Assembly (NCBI RefSeq): GCF_026262505.1
Contig: NC_067204.1
Span: 15,146,522 to 15,210,521, forward strand
Reading direction: 5' to 3'
Source of the DNA: Trichomonas vaginalis G3
Taxonomy: Eukaryota; Parabasalia; Trichomonadida; Trichomonadidae
DNA length: 64,000 bases
The first letter of the stretch is position 1. Each line of letters starts with the position of its first letter. Made by a program: the position numbers and the translations under genes. The notes below the pieces were generated by a model. The model worked only from the letters and a program-made list of their open reading frames with translations. It was not told where the DNA came from and made no database searches. Below, one piece after another: positions 40,336-50,982 of the stretch.

Positions 40336-42349
40336 TTAAATTAGAAATTAAATCCATAGATTCAATCGGAAATATCATTTCAAAGAATCCAATTTCGATT
40401 TCAGGAGATGAATTAATTGGAAAAGGTAATATCAAGACAGATGAATTTGCCTATTTTGATATCAAACACGTTGATATGAAAGATTTGCATATTGAAGCAA
40501 ATGAAATCCTGATTGAAACAGAAAATAAAATTGAACTTTATAATGGTGAACCAGAAGCTCCTCCACATGATTTTCATTACATTCGACCAAAAGTATATTC
40601 TTTTCTTTGTGTGAATCCAAATTTTCATAATCCACCGCTTCCAAGGCCAATTCCTCAAGTTGCATAAATTTTTGATATTAATGCATTTGCAAATTCAATA
40701 TCATTTATGTTATAAGAAGCTCCACAGTTTTTACAAAATGATCAGGATGATACTATTAGTGTTTTAGACACTATGGTTTCATCAATCAATTCGGAAAATG
40801 TAGTTGTCCAAGGATCAAATCAAGTTGAAAGATTTGTTCGCAGTGTTCCAGATATGATTGCTGCTAAAGCAATTGAATTCCTTCTTCGGCCAGATCATGG
40901 GTTTATTAATGATAACAATGAAAAATTAAATCTACTCGAAAAAATTGAAACAACATCCATCGAAGTCAGAAATAATCCTGATAATCAAGAAAATGCAGTT
41001 ATAACGTATTCACAAGATTTTACAATCTTTGATCATAATACTAATGAGAAATCAAGAAAACCATTCTTAATGATTCCAATATCATTGTTCAAAGAAGCAC
41101 AAAAAATAATTTGTAATGATCTCAAAATTAATGCAAATGGAGAAGTTGTAATTAAAGTTTCCCATGGCATCCAAGCTCAAAACATTTCCATTTGTTCAGA
41201 AGATTTCATTAGGATCATGGACAGGAATTTCATTAATGGAAGTTTAAGAGACATGCGTTGGTTAAAAATTCCTAACTTCGAGCGAACTATTGAATGGTAT
41301 AATATCTTTACAGATCAATGCAAAATCATAGTTGATGGGGATGTTGTTTTAATTGGCAAGAAAGGTATCATAAATAATATGGGTATTATCAAAGCGAAGA
41401 ATATTGTCAGAAGATCAGAAGGAAACATTGTTGATGAAGCAACCAATAAAACCGGCGCTCTATACCCATATAATGTTGAATTACAAGAACCACCAGGATG
41501 GCTTCATCAAATTTCAAGACCTATAACTGCATCATACGAAGCATTAGAAGATATCATTGTTGATACTCCGAATGGTGAAATTATCGAATATGGAACAGAT
41601 CGTATTGCAGGTAATGATATAATTTATCGCGCAATAAAGACAAGTTCTCTGCAAGTCTTCACCAATGAATTGCATAATCAATTAAATCATCATTTTAAAT
41701 GTATTCCCATTCCAAAATCACCCATATTAAAAGGCAGGTTAGTAAAATTACAAACTCAACAATCAATTGTTACAAACAACATAATTTTATGTGATACAGT
41801 TGAATTTGATGGCGATTTGGAATTAAAATGTGGAAAAGGACTAAGTACCACAGTTTTAACAACTAGTCAAAGCCAAAAGCTAGGTGGAGTTTCTGTTGGC
41901 AATACAGAAACAACAATTCAAATTAACGAAGAAATTGTTGTTCCAACAGTGATCAAAGTAAATAACTTAATCGGTCGCAACGAAGGAAAATTGAAGTTGG
42001 AAGGAACAATTGGCGAAATTTGTCACATGTATCTGGGTAAGAAAGATCTTATTGAAAAAGCTGCATACAAAAGAACAAAAACATATATTCATCAAGAATC
42101 ATATGGCTTTTGCCTTCCTAAGATCAACATGGACCCAATCTTACAAGCAATAGAAGGTGTCCATGCTGCTGATGATGATTTATCTAAAATTACTTCATAT
42201 GTTAATACTGCTCGAGTTCTTGTTGATACAGCCACAGATGCTGTAAGATTAACTCATTTGGAAACTTACTCGAATCCAATCACAACAATGGTCTCAACAT
42301 TTCTGCTTTTAAGGTCTAAACATCCTGAAACCCATCACCTGTATCGCTT

Positions 42350-42374
42350 NNNNNNNNNNNNNNNNNNNNNNNNN
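42350..42374. other. Assembly gap (25 N)
   Basis: The true distance is unknown. To its left the beta-solenoid gene is still open; to its right Maverick copy B is already under way. The join is therefore not proven by sequence. Confidence 0.95.
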
Positions 42375-44300
42375 GCGGAACGTAAGGCTTCTTCGAAGTG
42401 CTCGAATGCGATTGGCTGCGTGACCATCTGAAATGACCACTTTTTGTCCGTTTGGTCAATGTTCGTGTCTCGTGCCATAGTCGACAGAAAATACAAAACA
42501 AACAGGTTATATATGAGTTTGAGACCAAGAATGTGTAACTCGACCTGTCCGATTCAAATTCGAATAAAAATTTTTTATCATGCAATGTTTTATTTTCTGT
42601 GCCGTCTTCAAGTATGCCCCCGTACTTACGCTTGGAGAGGACATGAACTTCGGGAAAATACCTTGTCTAGCTTAAAACAGCCCATCTTCTCACCGACTAA
42701 ACCCATTTCAATGAGTTTTTTATAGCCTTCCTCGTTCGTCATGAGTGCATCGATGTTCTCATAGTAAACCTTCACTTTCGATTTAACATCGGAGAGAATC
42801 ATTGTAGTTGTCAAGGACTGCCTTGCGAACTGAGGAATAAGACCAATGTTCGACAATAGGTTTTACTGTGGTTACTAAAGCCACCTTGACCTTGAGTAAA
42901 TTCGTTATTCAAAACAAAAGGGAGAACCTTTCAAAAAGTGTCGACCTTCTTATATGTTTACTCTTCATCTTTTGAGTTTTTTAATGGAATATCCCCATGT
43001 TGAATTCATAAGCAATTTGAGTGTCATTGCAAGTTTGGGTTTAAGCTTTTCCTAATATCATACAGTTGTTGTATGACTTTTCCAACTGTATATTCCTTCC
43101 TTGGAACTCACCATCTTTTCGTTTGGAATTCCAGTCGGGATATTATTGACGAAACCTCATGTACGCAGCGTTAAGGTCGACATAGTATATTTTTTCGTTG
43201 AGTCGAACTTGTCGCAACCAATGGCGTCCAGTTCGTGGAAATTCAAGTGAGTCTCTTATCTTCTGAGAAACTTCGCTGCTATCTCATAAACATCGTCGAA
43301 GCAACCTGTTTCATATAAAACCTTCTGACCTAACTCGATGCTCTCCAATACAATTGACGTCAATTGGATGTCTCAATGGAAGTTTGTTTATAGCATTCTT
43401 GAAGTTCTTGCAACCTCATTGGAAGTTCTTCTGGTTTCAGGTTGGTATCCGAACAATCCAACTCCTTTTGGAACAGTGTACTTCTTTTGTGCTATAACTT
43501 TGTCTGGAACAACTTTGGTCTTAGCTAACAATGAAAAGTTTGTTTCGTCTTTTGGTACAAAAGTTTCTGTTCAGCTTGTCATCTGGAATTGGTTCCAACA
43601 AACCTTTCTCGAAAAGAATGTTAACAGCTCTGACAATGTTGCATTTGCCTTTTCCGAACAAATGGGTTTGTAAGACTTTCGTTCAACATGAAGTGTGTGG
43701 ACAATTACAATCTTCAACCATGGTAAGTCTTTGTCAACAACATAGTCGGTCATGTGAAGAACCTTTCTCAGTCGGAATGTTGACTCGGATATTCACATTT
43801 GCCAACGGTGCAATCTTTGACAATTGACCTCTGAGAATGTACCTTGTCTTCACACATGACTCAAGATACTTCATCTTCTCTTCTGAAACAAGACCAGAGT
43901 TCCTGAGACATGTAAGAAATGCAAGGTTCATTGACAATTGTTTCAATTGAATTGTAAATTCCATACGCTTGTCAAGTCAATGTTCAGACTTATTTATGAA
44001 GGGGAAGTATCCAGCATGTTGTCTGACTGCTTGAGGGTTAGGTTGGTACCATTCGAACTTCACGCTTACAATTCCTTCAATTGCATTCAAAATGTCTGAG
44101 TCGGAGTCAACCATTTGTTCTCTCTTTGTAGTCTTGAAAGCGTCAAGAAGTTGTTGCGGCTGTTGTGACATTGCCATGTGCATAGTAAATGTGACCATCC
44201 AAATCTTTATGGTCAATCTGAGATTGTATTCCTTTCTTATTTCCATCTTGTATGGCAGCAAGTACTCCCATGAAGCCTTCTTTGTTCTTTCCTTCGTCAA
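42375..44300 (-). pseudogene. Decayed large Maverick gene region
   Basis: Several minus-strand coding pieces with normal protein composition run through this stretch, so one or two long genes once lay here. I cannot assign a family. A capsid or replication protein would be expected at this place in a Maverick, but the sequence does not show which. Confidence 0.4.
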
Positions 44301-44344
44301 AGTTTACTGTAAAGGTTCGACCAGATGTAATTTGACTTCTAACT

Positions 44345-44719
44345 TCACATACTTCTCATATGCATATCTTGTTCTTCCATGAGCATGTTTGTCTTCACCC
44401 TTCCCTTTTTCCTTCTCAAAGATGCAATGTTCGTCATGTTTCCAGTAGAATCTGCAAAGCCGTCGTGTCCTTCAACTTGAGGCTCAGAAACATCGAAAGG
44501 CATGTCCATAAGACGTTTCTTCTTTAACCTCTCTAACCTGTTTGGATAATTTGCGCGTGCTGTTTCCAAGTCCATTTCATAGGTCAGACCAGCAGTTTTG
44601 TCATAGACTTTTATGGGTCTTTCCTTCCTATATTTAAACTTCTTTGAAACTTTCCAACCATATCTTTCTAACTCTGCTTTTATTCTAGCAGACCTTCTAT
44701 CCATTCTATACGGGGGCAT
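44345..44719 (-). pseudogene. Maverick basic protein (N-terminal part of a larger gene?)
   Basis: Starts MPPYRMDRRSARIKAELERY, then a basic block with KYRKERPIKVYDK and YEMDLETARANYPNRLERL. Highly basic and helical. The counterpart in copy C starts at 62379. It may be the first part of the decayed gene downstream. Function unknown. Confidence 0.45.
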
Positions 44720-44753
44720 TTTATTAAAAATAAAAAAATGTTTTTTTTTTTCT

Positions 44754-45336
44754 TTACTTTACATAACCGCCTGCTGCCATAAGTCTTTGCGCCAACCCAT
44801 ACCAGCTATGAAGTTGAGTTGGTTTAGTTTGGGAACTAACCTTTGGTTTTGGTTTATCTTCAGTTTTTGGCTCACCTTCTTCTATTGGTTTTTCGTCACT
44901 TTTCGGTTCCTCTGACTTTACTTCACTTGCAGGTATGGTTGTGTCGTTAGTATCTTCATAAATATCATATGCCATTTGTTTTTGTTTTCCTTTCAACTTT
45001 TTGTGTTTGTTGTAAAGTTTTAGAATATATTTGACTCTAAGTCAATGAGATGTTCTATAATGAACTGTTGGTCAGTGAAGTATACCTTCCCATCTGTTGT
45101 CTCGAAAGCTCCTTCAGACTTCAATATTTTATTTGTGAGAGTCTGTCTTTTTTTGAGATACTAGCCGTTCCATTTCTATGAAAAGTGACTTTATAGTTAG
45201 GGTTTGTATTTCCAGACCTGGCACTTTCTATTATTGAATTTTTCTCCTCATCTGTAAGTTCTTTGACAGGTTTTGACAATGGTTCTGAACTTTTTGTTTG
45301 TGGTGTCAAATCTACCGTTTCAACTTCTTCGGTCAT
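44754..45336 (-). pseudogene. Lys/Glu-rich Maverick protein (copy B)
   Basis: Counterpart of 637-1218, sharing the MTEEVETVDLTPQTKSSEPL start and the AAGGYVK end. Broken. Confidence 0.6.
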
Positions 45337-45356
45337 TTCATCTCAGTAAAAAATTT

Positions 45357-45513
45357 TAGTTTGGTTTGTTTTCAACTGGTTGTTTAGGTTTTTTAAGTCG
45401 GTCTAAAACTTCCTGAGGTATAGGAAGAACTTGACAAACACGTGGTTGTGGTAACTGCTGGAAGCCGACAAAATCCATCTTGAGCCCATTTGTCTCAATG
45501 CTGTATTGTTCAT
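45357..45513 (-). pseudogene. 50-residue Maverick protein (copy B)
   Basis: Counterpart of 61595-61747, with the same ACTGAGATGAA motif before the start. Broken. Confidence 0.4.
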
Positions 45514-45532
45514 TTCATCTCAGTAAAAAAAT

Positions 45533-45933
45533 TTACATTCCCCACGTTTGAGGCGGTTGCGGTTGGTTGTTGTTTACCCACTGTTGTGCATGGTTATATC
45601 CTCTGTTTAAAGAATCTTTCACCTTGGTCCATAAGTGCCCTGCTTGGTTATAGTAGTCATTTGCTTTGTTATAGTAGTTTCCTGCTTGTCTTCCTACATT
45701 GTCCATCCATCCTTGAACTTTTCCTCTTGTTTCAGGATTTGGAATAGATTTGTTGCATCTCGTGCTACCTCCCAACCTTTCTGTACAGTTTGTATAATAG
45801 GCTGTGCTTTCTCTTTCAGTATACCTAATGTACTCAAAATCTTCCTTCCAATTCCAAATGCACCTCTGGCTATTGTTCCCACTGCGGGCAAAAATCTGGA
45901 TGCAACTCCTGCTAATGCGCCAAATAAACCCAT
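45533..45933 (-). pseudogene. MGLFG protein (copy B)
   Basis: Counterpart of 1410-1811, divergent to the integrase. Broken. Confidence 0.6.
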
Positions 45934-45950
45934 TTCTTATAGGGTAAAAA

Positions 45951-46903
45951 ATGACGAATCCAAACAAGGACCCCTATGTTTCTAAAGCGACAAAGAAAGC
46001 ACTCATGATAAAAATCTTTAGTCAACACCAAATGCTTGGTTTATGGATATCTTGGAAAACATTCCGAGGTATAGAGAAGATGACCACCATACTGGCTAAT
46101 ATTTGTCGGTCAAAACACAAGATACTGTGAAGCCATACCATTATGGTCCAAAATATTTTAGATGTGAAAACTGCTTTGACAATATTCGTTGACAAATACC
46201 ATCCAACAAAACTGACATCTGACTGTGAAAGTTCTTTCAAATCAGATGATGTAAAAACTATCTGCGTTCAAAAAATGTAAACCAATATTTCATTGTCGAC
46301 CAAAACCATTCTGCTCTTTGGTGTCATTGACAGTTGTATAAAAATCTTAAGAGACTTAAACAACCACAAGGTGGTGAGGTAGATGAAAAAGTCATATGAC
46401 GACAAATATAGACACTTCTCCATGGCAAAGATGAGACAAGTTTTAAATATTTACAATAGCCGTAAACAAAAAGTTTGGGAAACCACTCCCCGAAGAAATG
46501 AAAAACAACCCTGACTTAGAGAAAGACTATATATTTAATAGTTTAGTCAAAAGAGACAAACAAGAAGAATGCCAGGCTTCAAGCTTAAGAAAGGTGACAA
46601 AGTAAAAATAGAAATACCTAAACGCGACCCATATGAAAATACTATTGACTATGACAACAATGGGAACTCGACAGGTACTCACATTCGTGTTCGTAAAAAT
46701 AGAAGAAAGTATACAAGAGAATATTATGAAGTTTTAGGCAAACATGGCAAAATGTACAGACTGCAAGCAGAAGATAAACTACTATTGTCAAGCCTCGTTT
46801 CAAACTTGTCAAAGTTCAAGGTGGTATACTTTCAAAGACAGTTCCTAACAAATATAAGACAACTCCTGACGAATATGCTAAAGAAGTTGAAAATGACGAC
46901 TAA
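45951..46903 (+). pseudogene. Maverick integrase (copy B)
   Basis: Counterpart of 1828-2787; nearly identical DNA along its length. Broken in several places. Confidence 0.7.
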
Positions 46904-48155
46904 GCATTTCTATACCATGCGTAAACTGTCATGTAAGGTGGCATGTAGTCTTTACTTTGTCCCGTTGTTTGCGTATACCCTGAAACGCGATGTGTATGGC
47001 TTCCTCCTACCTCAGTGTTACTCCAGTAACAATTTATAGCAAACTTAACGTCCTCTTTAACATCATATCCTTTACCTTTTGTCATTCCTGACCAATCCCA
47101 AAATCTATGACTATGCAAACCTGCTTCAGATGTACTTAAATTTATGTAGTGACTGTGCGCAGGTAAATTTGCACCTGAAATCGTTTTACTTCCACCTGTT
47201 TCCTTTGAAGAGTTTGCACAATACAAAAAACCTGTCGACTATTTGAGTCCAAGTTCCAAAACCAAGTACTACTTCTGGTCTGGTAAGTTCATTGACGTGT
47301 AAATAGAACCTATAGGATATAGTGTTTGAAGTATTTCTGTCTTTAACGTTTGAAGCTCTGTTTTGTCAGCTTTCTTATCTAACTCATCGTTAACATATGT
47401 TTTGTCAGCTTTTTTATCTAACTCAACGTTAACATATGTTTTGTCAGCTTTGTTGTCATATAAATCTTGAGCAGTGAATTTAACTTTGTTTTCATCCTCC
47501 ATGACATAAGACATTTCTACATCTAGTGTATTTCATCGTCGTTATGTCTTCATCCGATGTTAAACCTTGTGGAAAGTTAGGAGTTTCCAAAGTAGTACAT
47601 CCCCACCAGTTCCATCAGGTTCTTCAACCGTTCCTGCAATATTTTCTATACAACAGTTGCGAAGAAATCTGTGTTATGAGTCTTTTTAGAATATTCTTTG
47701 TCAGCTCTTGTCACTTCACTTGACATTTTATTGTCAACATATGTTTTATCCGCTTTGTCATCTAACATTGCTGGTAGTTCATCTACGTCATAGATGTTAT
47801 GTGTATGATGTTTTTGTGGGTATGTTCTATCTGTCCATGCGAGAATATAGTCTCTTGTTGCATCTACATACTCTTTGTCAGCTTTGTTGTCAATATCTGC
47901 TTTCAAAAGAAGTTCATCTATAGGTTTCTCGTTTAAAGTTCTTTTTGTTGGATTTATACAAACAGTATGGTTCTTACTGTCTTGAAACAGAAACTCATCT
48001 GTCATTGGGTTTATCGTCAGTTTTAAGTTTCCTTCTTTCAATGACTCAGATATCTTAGAATAGTTTGAAAAGTTTGTTGTGTTCTTATTTAGAGCTTGCA
48101 AAATGAGTTGTCGGTTGTGTTGTATTTCTCTCATAGACGCTGTTTCTTTCGACAT
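46900..48155 (-). pseudogene. Tail-collar/fibre-like protein (copy B)
   Basis: Counterpart of 2784-4001. The fibre region has an extra set of DKKADKTYVN-type repeats compared with copy A, showing that repeat number changes between copies. The collar domain end is recognisable. Broken in several places. Confidence 0.65.
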
Positions 48156-48171
48156 TTTTATTCTAGATAAA

Positions 48172-49016
48172 ATTGCTTTCAATAGAAAAAGAAAATTCAA
48201 GATTTGCAAACTAAACCATTAGATGAACTTTTTACGAATGTCGGTCAAAAGTTTGAGACAGAGACCGTAAAGCATGAAGGCTATCGTTTTGACTACCCAT
48301 TAAGATGGCTAAGAGACCCATCTGTCACAAAAGCTATTGTGTTCGTAGAATGAAGTTTGTGTCTGTAGAAGATAAAGTTTTCCATTTATTGTAAGGTTTC
48401 ATATAGATTATATATCTGAGGGAAACGAAAAATGTGGGAAGAAATTGAGCTAATACAAGTTGACCTTTCATCTTCTCTACAGACTGCGTTAAAAAATATA
48501 GAAGATAAAATAAATTCATGTTATGCAAAATATGCTGATGAATATGCAAATACCGAGAGCACACTTTATGTGAGAATTGTATATGACAAACAAAATTCAC
48601 AAGTGTCATTTCAAATCTACGAAGACAATCCAAAGAAAGACGAACAAATATATACAGAATTCACTGCAATGTCATGGTATTATTTGCAAAGAATGTTAAA
48701 TCAGAAAGTCGAACTTCCTTTAGCAAATATTTACAGTCGATATGCAAGAGATGAACCATATTTATTTAAAGATGTTTTCGACTCAGATGCTATTATAGTT
48801 CATGCTTCATTTTCTGGTGCACAAAACTCTTTTTTATGCTTGGCAAATGACTTTTACGAAAAACCTACAAAGCTATACGAACCACCAAGTGGAAGTATTT
48901 CAGACTTTCAAGTATGGTTTACTACAGATGGAAGAAAGAGAATAATTCCATTATACCACGCGTTTTACTTAGAACTTAGTTTCATATACAACTACTATCG
49001 AACGGTAAAAATATAA
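48172..49016 (+). pseudogene. Possible minor-capsid family protein (copy B)
   Basis: Counterpart of 4020-4867. The last 85 residues are almost the same as in copy A, but the middle (around ENIEDKINSCYAKYADEYAN) is quite different, as if this block evolves fast or was exchanged. Broken. Confidence 0.5.
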
Positions 49017-49022
49017 TTTTAA

Positions 49023-49262
49023 TACGGTTGAGGTGTTGGATTTGGTTGCCAACTTGACTGTGGTGCAGGTTCAGGCTGTTGTATAACAGGAGCTTGTTCT
49101 TCTTGGTTCAGGGTCTTTAGGTATAATACCAACGAACTGACCTACTCTTTTACCAATATTTTTGACTCCGTTCCAAATTCCTCTTCCTACGGTTTTTATT
49201 CCATTCCATATACCTCTTCCAACATTTCGAAAGAAGTTTCCAATACTACTGAAGAAACCCAT
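49023..49262 (-). pseudogene. MGFFS protein (copy B)
   Basis: Counterpart of 4872-5114, with the same GRGIWNGIK repeats. Broken near its tail. Confidence 0.55.
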
Positions 49263-49280
49263 TTTACTATATGTAAAAAT

Positions 49281-49643
49281 CTAATGTCCACCTAGTCTCT
49301 TACGTTTCCTGTTGAGTTCCATAGCATTCTTTAACTGGAGCTCATACATTCTATTTCTCCTCTGGTAGAAAACATACTCTGGGTCAACTCCTGTGTTCGC
49401 GTCATCTGCATAGAGTTGTTTATATCCCACTTCAGGGTTTGTATAAAACTCTTTCCATCTCATATTTGCATACCATGGTGGTAAGCCTAACGCAGCGTCA
49501 TTTGACATGGCAGTTTGCATTTGTACATCTGTTGGCACTTGACCATAGTTTGCCATTGCAGTTTGTATTCTAACTTCATTTGGAATATTCTCTGGGTTTG
49601 GTTGTCCAGGTTGCTGTGCATTCGCTAAGTTCTGTGCGTCCAT
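49281..49643 (-). CDS. 120-residue Maverick protein (copy B)
   Basis: Almost identical to 5133-5495, including the TAMANYG / TAMSNDA repeat and basic tail. It looks whole. Confidence 0.6.
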   Translation of the reverse strand: MDAQNLANAQQPGQPNPENIPNEVRIQTAMANYGQVPTDVQMQTAMSNDAALGLPPWYANMRWKEFYTNPEVGYKQLYADDANTGVDPEYVFYQRRNRMYELQLKNAMELNRKRKRLGGH

Positions 49644-49667
49644 TTAATATTAGATAAAAAATATCTC

Positions 49668-49797
49668 TTACGAGTACATATGCTGAACATTTGCAGGCAT
49701 TGGTTCATCTTCATATTCTCTATATTTCTGCCACGTCAAATAAGTAAATGACACAATGGAAAAAACCTAAAACAAGTAGTCCTATTTCAAACCACAT
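49668..49797 (-). pseudogene. One-helix membrane peptide (copy B)
   Basis: Counterpart of 5519-5650 with the same hydrophobic helix. It appears broken. Confidence 0.4.
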
Positions 49798-50598
49798 TTA
49801 CTTACTAGTAAAATTTCTTTGTTATGACACTTTCTCCAGTTTATAGGACCTCTCTCATATTCTATCTTATCGTATCTAAACTCATAGTCATGTATGTCCT
49901 CTAACCATCTCATGACACTTTCCAAACCACTTTTATCGGATGTAAAGTAAAAGCATGGATGGTTATGTAAACGTCTAAAGTTTCTAAAGAGTCTCTCAAA
50001 GTCCAGTCTACTTGGTATTGAAAATCCCATGTGTTATAGAACGGCGGGCCACTATAAAGAAAACATTTTCCTTGTCTTTATATTTTTCATACAACTCTGT
50101 CCAATGACATCTCACAAACTCTATACCCTCAATATATTTTTCTATGTTCTCTTTGAAAACATTTGTATAGTTAAGATATAAAACTTTTGACATAAGTGTT
50201 TCAATGTCATGAACTCTTATAGCACCACTATATAATAGTCTAGCAGATATACTATCCCAGTCAATATACTCTGCCTTTTTCAAAACCTCTCTGACAGTAT
50301 TTTTCTTATCTAATGGTATACGTTCCATCTTACCTATAGGTATCTTTTCTTTTAACTCTTTCAATATTTTGTTTGTGTCTGGTATATGTTTGAGACGGTT
50401 CATATAGTTGTCGAAGTCATTGCATATAATCTTTGAGTCAGGAAATATTGTATGGCACAAATGAGATATATAGAAACTTCCACCGAACAAGTCTACAAAT
50501 GTTAGACCATTCGGTAGTTTCTTAAGTTCTCTCAATAGAATATCTTTACATCTACTCTTATTTCCAAAGAAGGGTAACGGTGGTTTTGTAAAATTCAT
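49782..50598 (-). pseudogene. Adenine-N6 methyltransferase (copy B)
   Basis: Counterpart of 5635-6453, with PFFGNKSRCKDILL and FVDLFGGSFYIS clear. Broken, by about two breaks. Confidence 0.7.
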
Positions 50599-50751
50599 TT
50601 TATATATATAATAAAAATGTTTTTTCCTGAAAAGTGACAGAAAAGTGACAAAACATGTACGAAGAAATCTTGACAAATTCAAGAGGGTAGAAAAGAGGTT
50701 AGAAAAGAGGTTATATCTAACCTTCTACCCTAAAATATATTTTTGTCTGAT

Positions 50752-50901
50752 TTTACGAAGAAGTCTTGACAAAACATTTACGAAGAAGTCTTGACAAAAC
50801 ATTTACGAAGAAGTCTTGACAAAACATTTACGAAGAAGTCTTGACAAAACATTTACGATGAAATCTTGACAAAACATTTACGAAGAAGTCTTGACAAAAC
50901 A
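50752..50901 (+). repeat. 25-bp tandem repeat array at the Maverick B end
   Basis: Six head-to-tail units of a 25-mer with core TTTACGAAGAAGTCTTGAC, one unit slightly varied. A lone degenerate unit lies near 50650. Copy A has no such array, so it grew in copy B. Confidence 0.8.
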
Positions 50902-50903
50902 TC

Positions 50904-50943
50904 CTCAGGGCTAGAAGGCACGAAGTGCCTGGAAGCCCCACTA

Positions 50944-50979
<36 letters not shown>
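50904..50979 (+). repeat. Maverick B terminal hairpin followed by T34
   Basis: Outer stem GGGCT (50908-50912) with AGCCC (50934-50938); inner stem AGGCAC (50916-50921) with GTGCCT (50925-50930). After CACTACC come 34 T (50946-50979). The inner stem differs from copy A at two positions on both strands, keeping the pairing. Confidence 0.8.

Positions 50980-50982
<3 letters not shown>

Larger units (their letters stand above)
34328..40339. mobile_element. Kolobok composite: two inverted transposons enclosing captured DNA
   Basis: A unit of 6004 bp (34332-40335) flanked by a TTAA duplication (34328-34331 and 40336-40339). It consists of copy 1 (34332-36760, forward), 1.1 kb of other DNA (36765-37909) and copy 2 (37910-40335, inverted). 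Both outer ends are the same terminus, GGATGGGCACTCATTAGGG, which in a single element lies 5' of the transposase. One insertion of a normal element cannot give two such ends, so the unit most likely moved as a whole. Confidence 0.8.
30411..42349 (+). pseudogene. Large beta-solenoid (haemagglutinin-like) gene split by two DNA transposons
   Basis: About 1540 codons are visible in three blocks: 30411-32190, 33496-34331 and 40340-42349, where the gap begins. Removing the mariner and one TA joins block 1 to 2 in frame (S-I-K-E-N-G). Removing the 6.0-kb Kolobok unit and one TTAA joins 2 to 3 in frame (S-I-K-L-E-I). The protein is built of short beta-rich repeats of about 20 residues with Asn and Gly turns (SIVNRGEASMFSS, LTNHGEALVSPS, NYGNIFVK), typical of right-handed beta-helix surface proteins. 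No signal peptide or membrane helix is seen before the gap. Two in-frame TAA codons near 40665 and 40711 show further decay. The name is structural only. Confidence 0.75.
42375..50979. mobile_element. Maverick/Polinton copy B (broken)
   Basis: Same orientation and gene order as copy A. Parts: decayed large gene region (-), basic protein (-), Lys/Glu-rich protein (-), 50-residue protein (-), MGLFG protein (-), integrase (+), tail-collar protein (-), possible minor-capsid protein (+), MGFFG protein (-), 120-residue protein (-), membrane peptide (-) and adenine methyltransferase (-). It ends in a 25-bp tandem array, a hairpin and 34 T. It is broken, with well over ten breaks, most in the part nearest the gap. 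Base identity to copy A is high, so the insertion is young despite the breaks. Confidence 0.85.

Noticed and set aside
40665-40715. Intron explaining the stop codons in the beta-solenoid gene
   Set aside because: No GTATGT 5' site and no ACTAACACACAG-type 3' site.
50752-50901. CRISPR-like array
   Set aside because: Simple head-to-tail 25-mers with no spacers.
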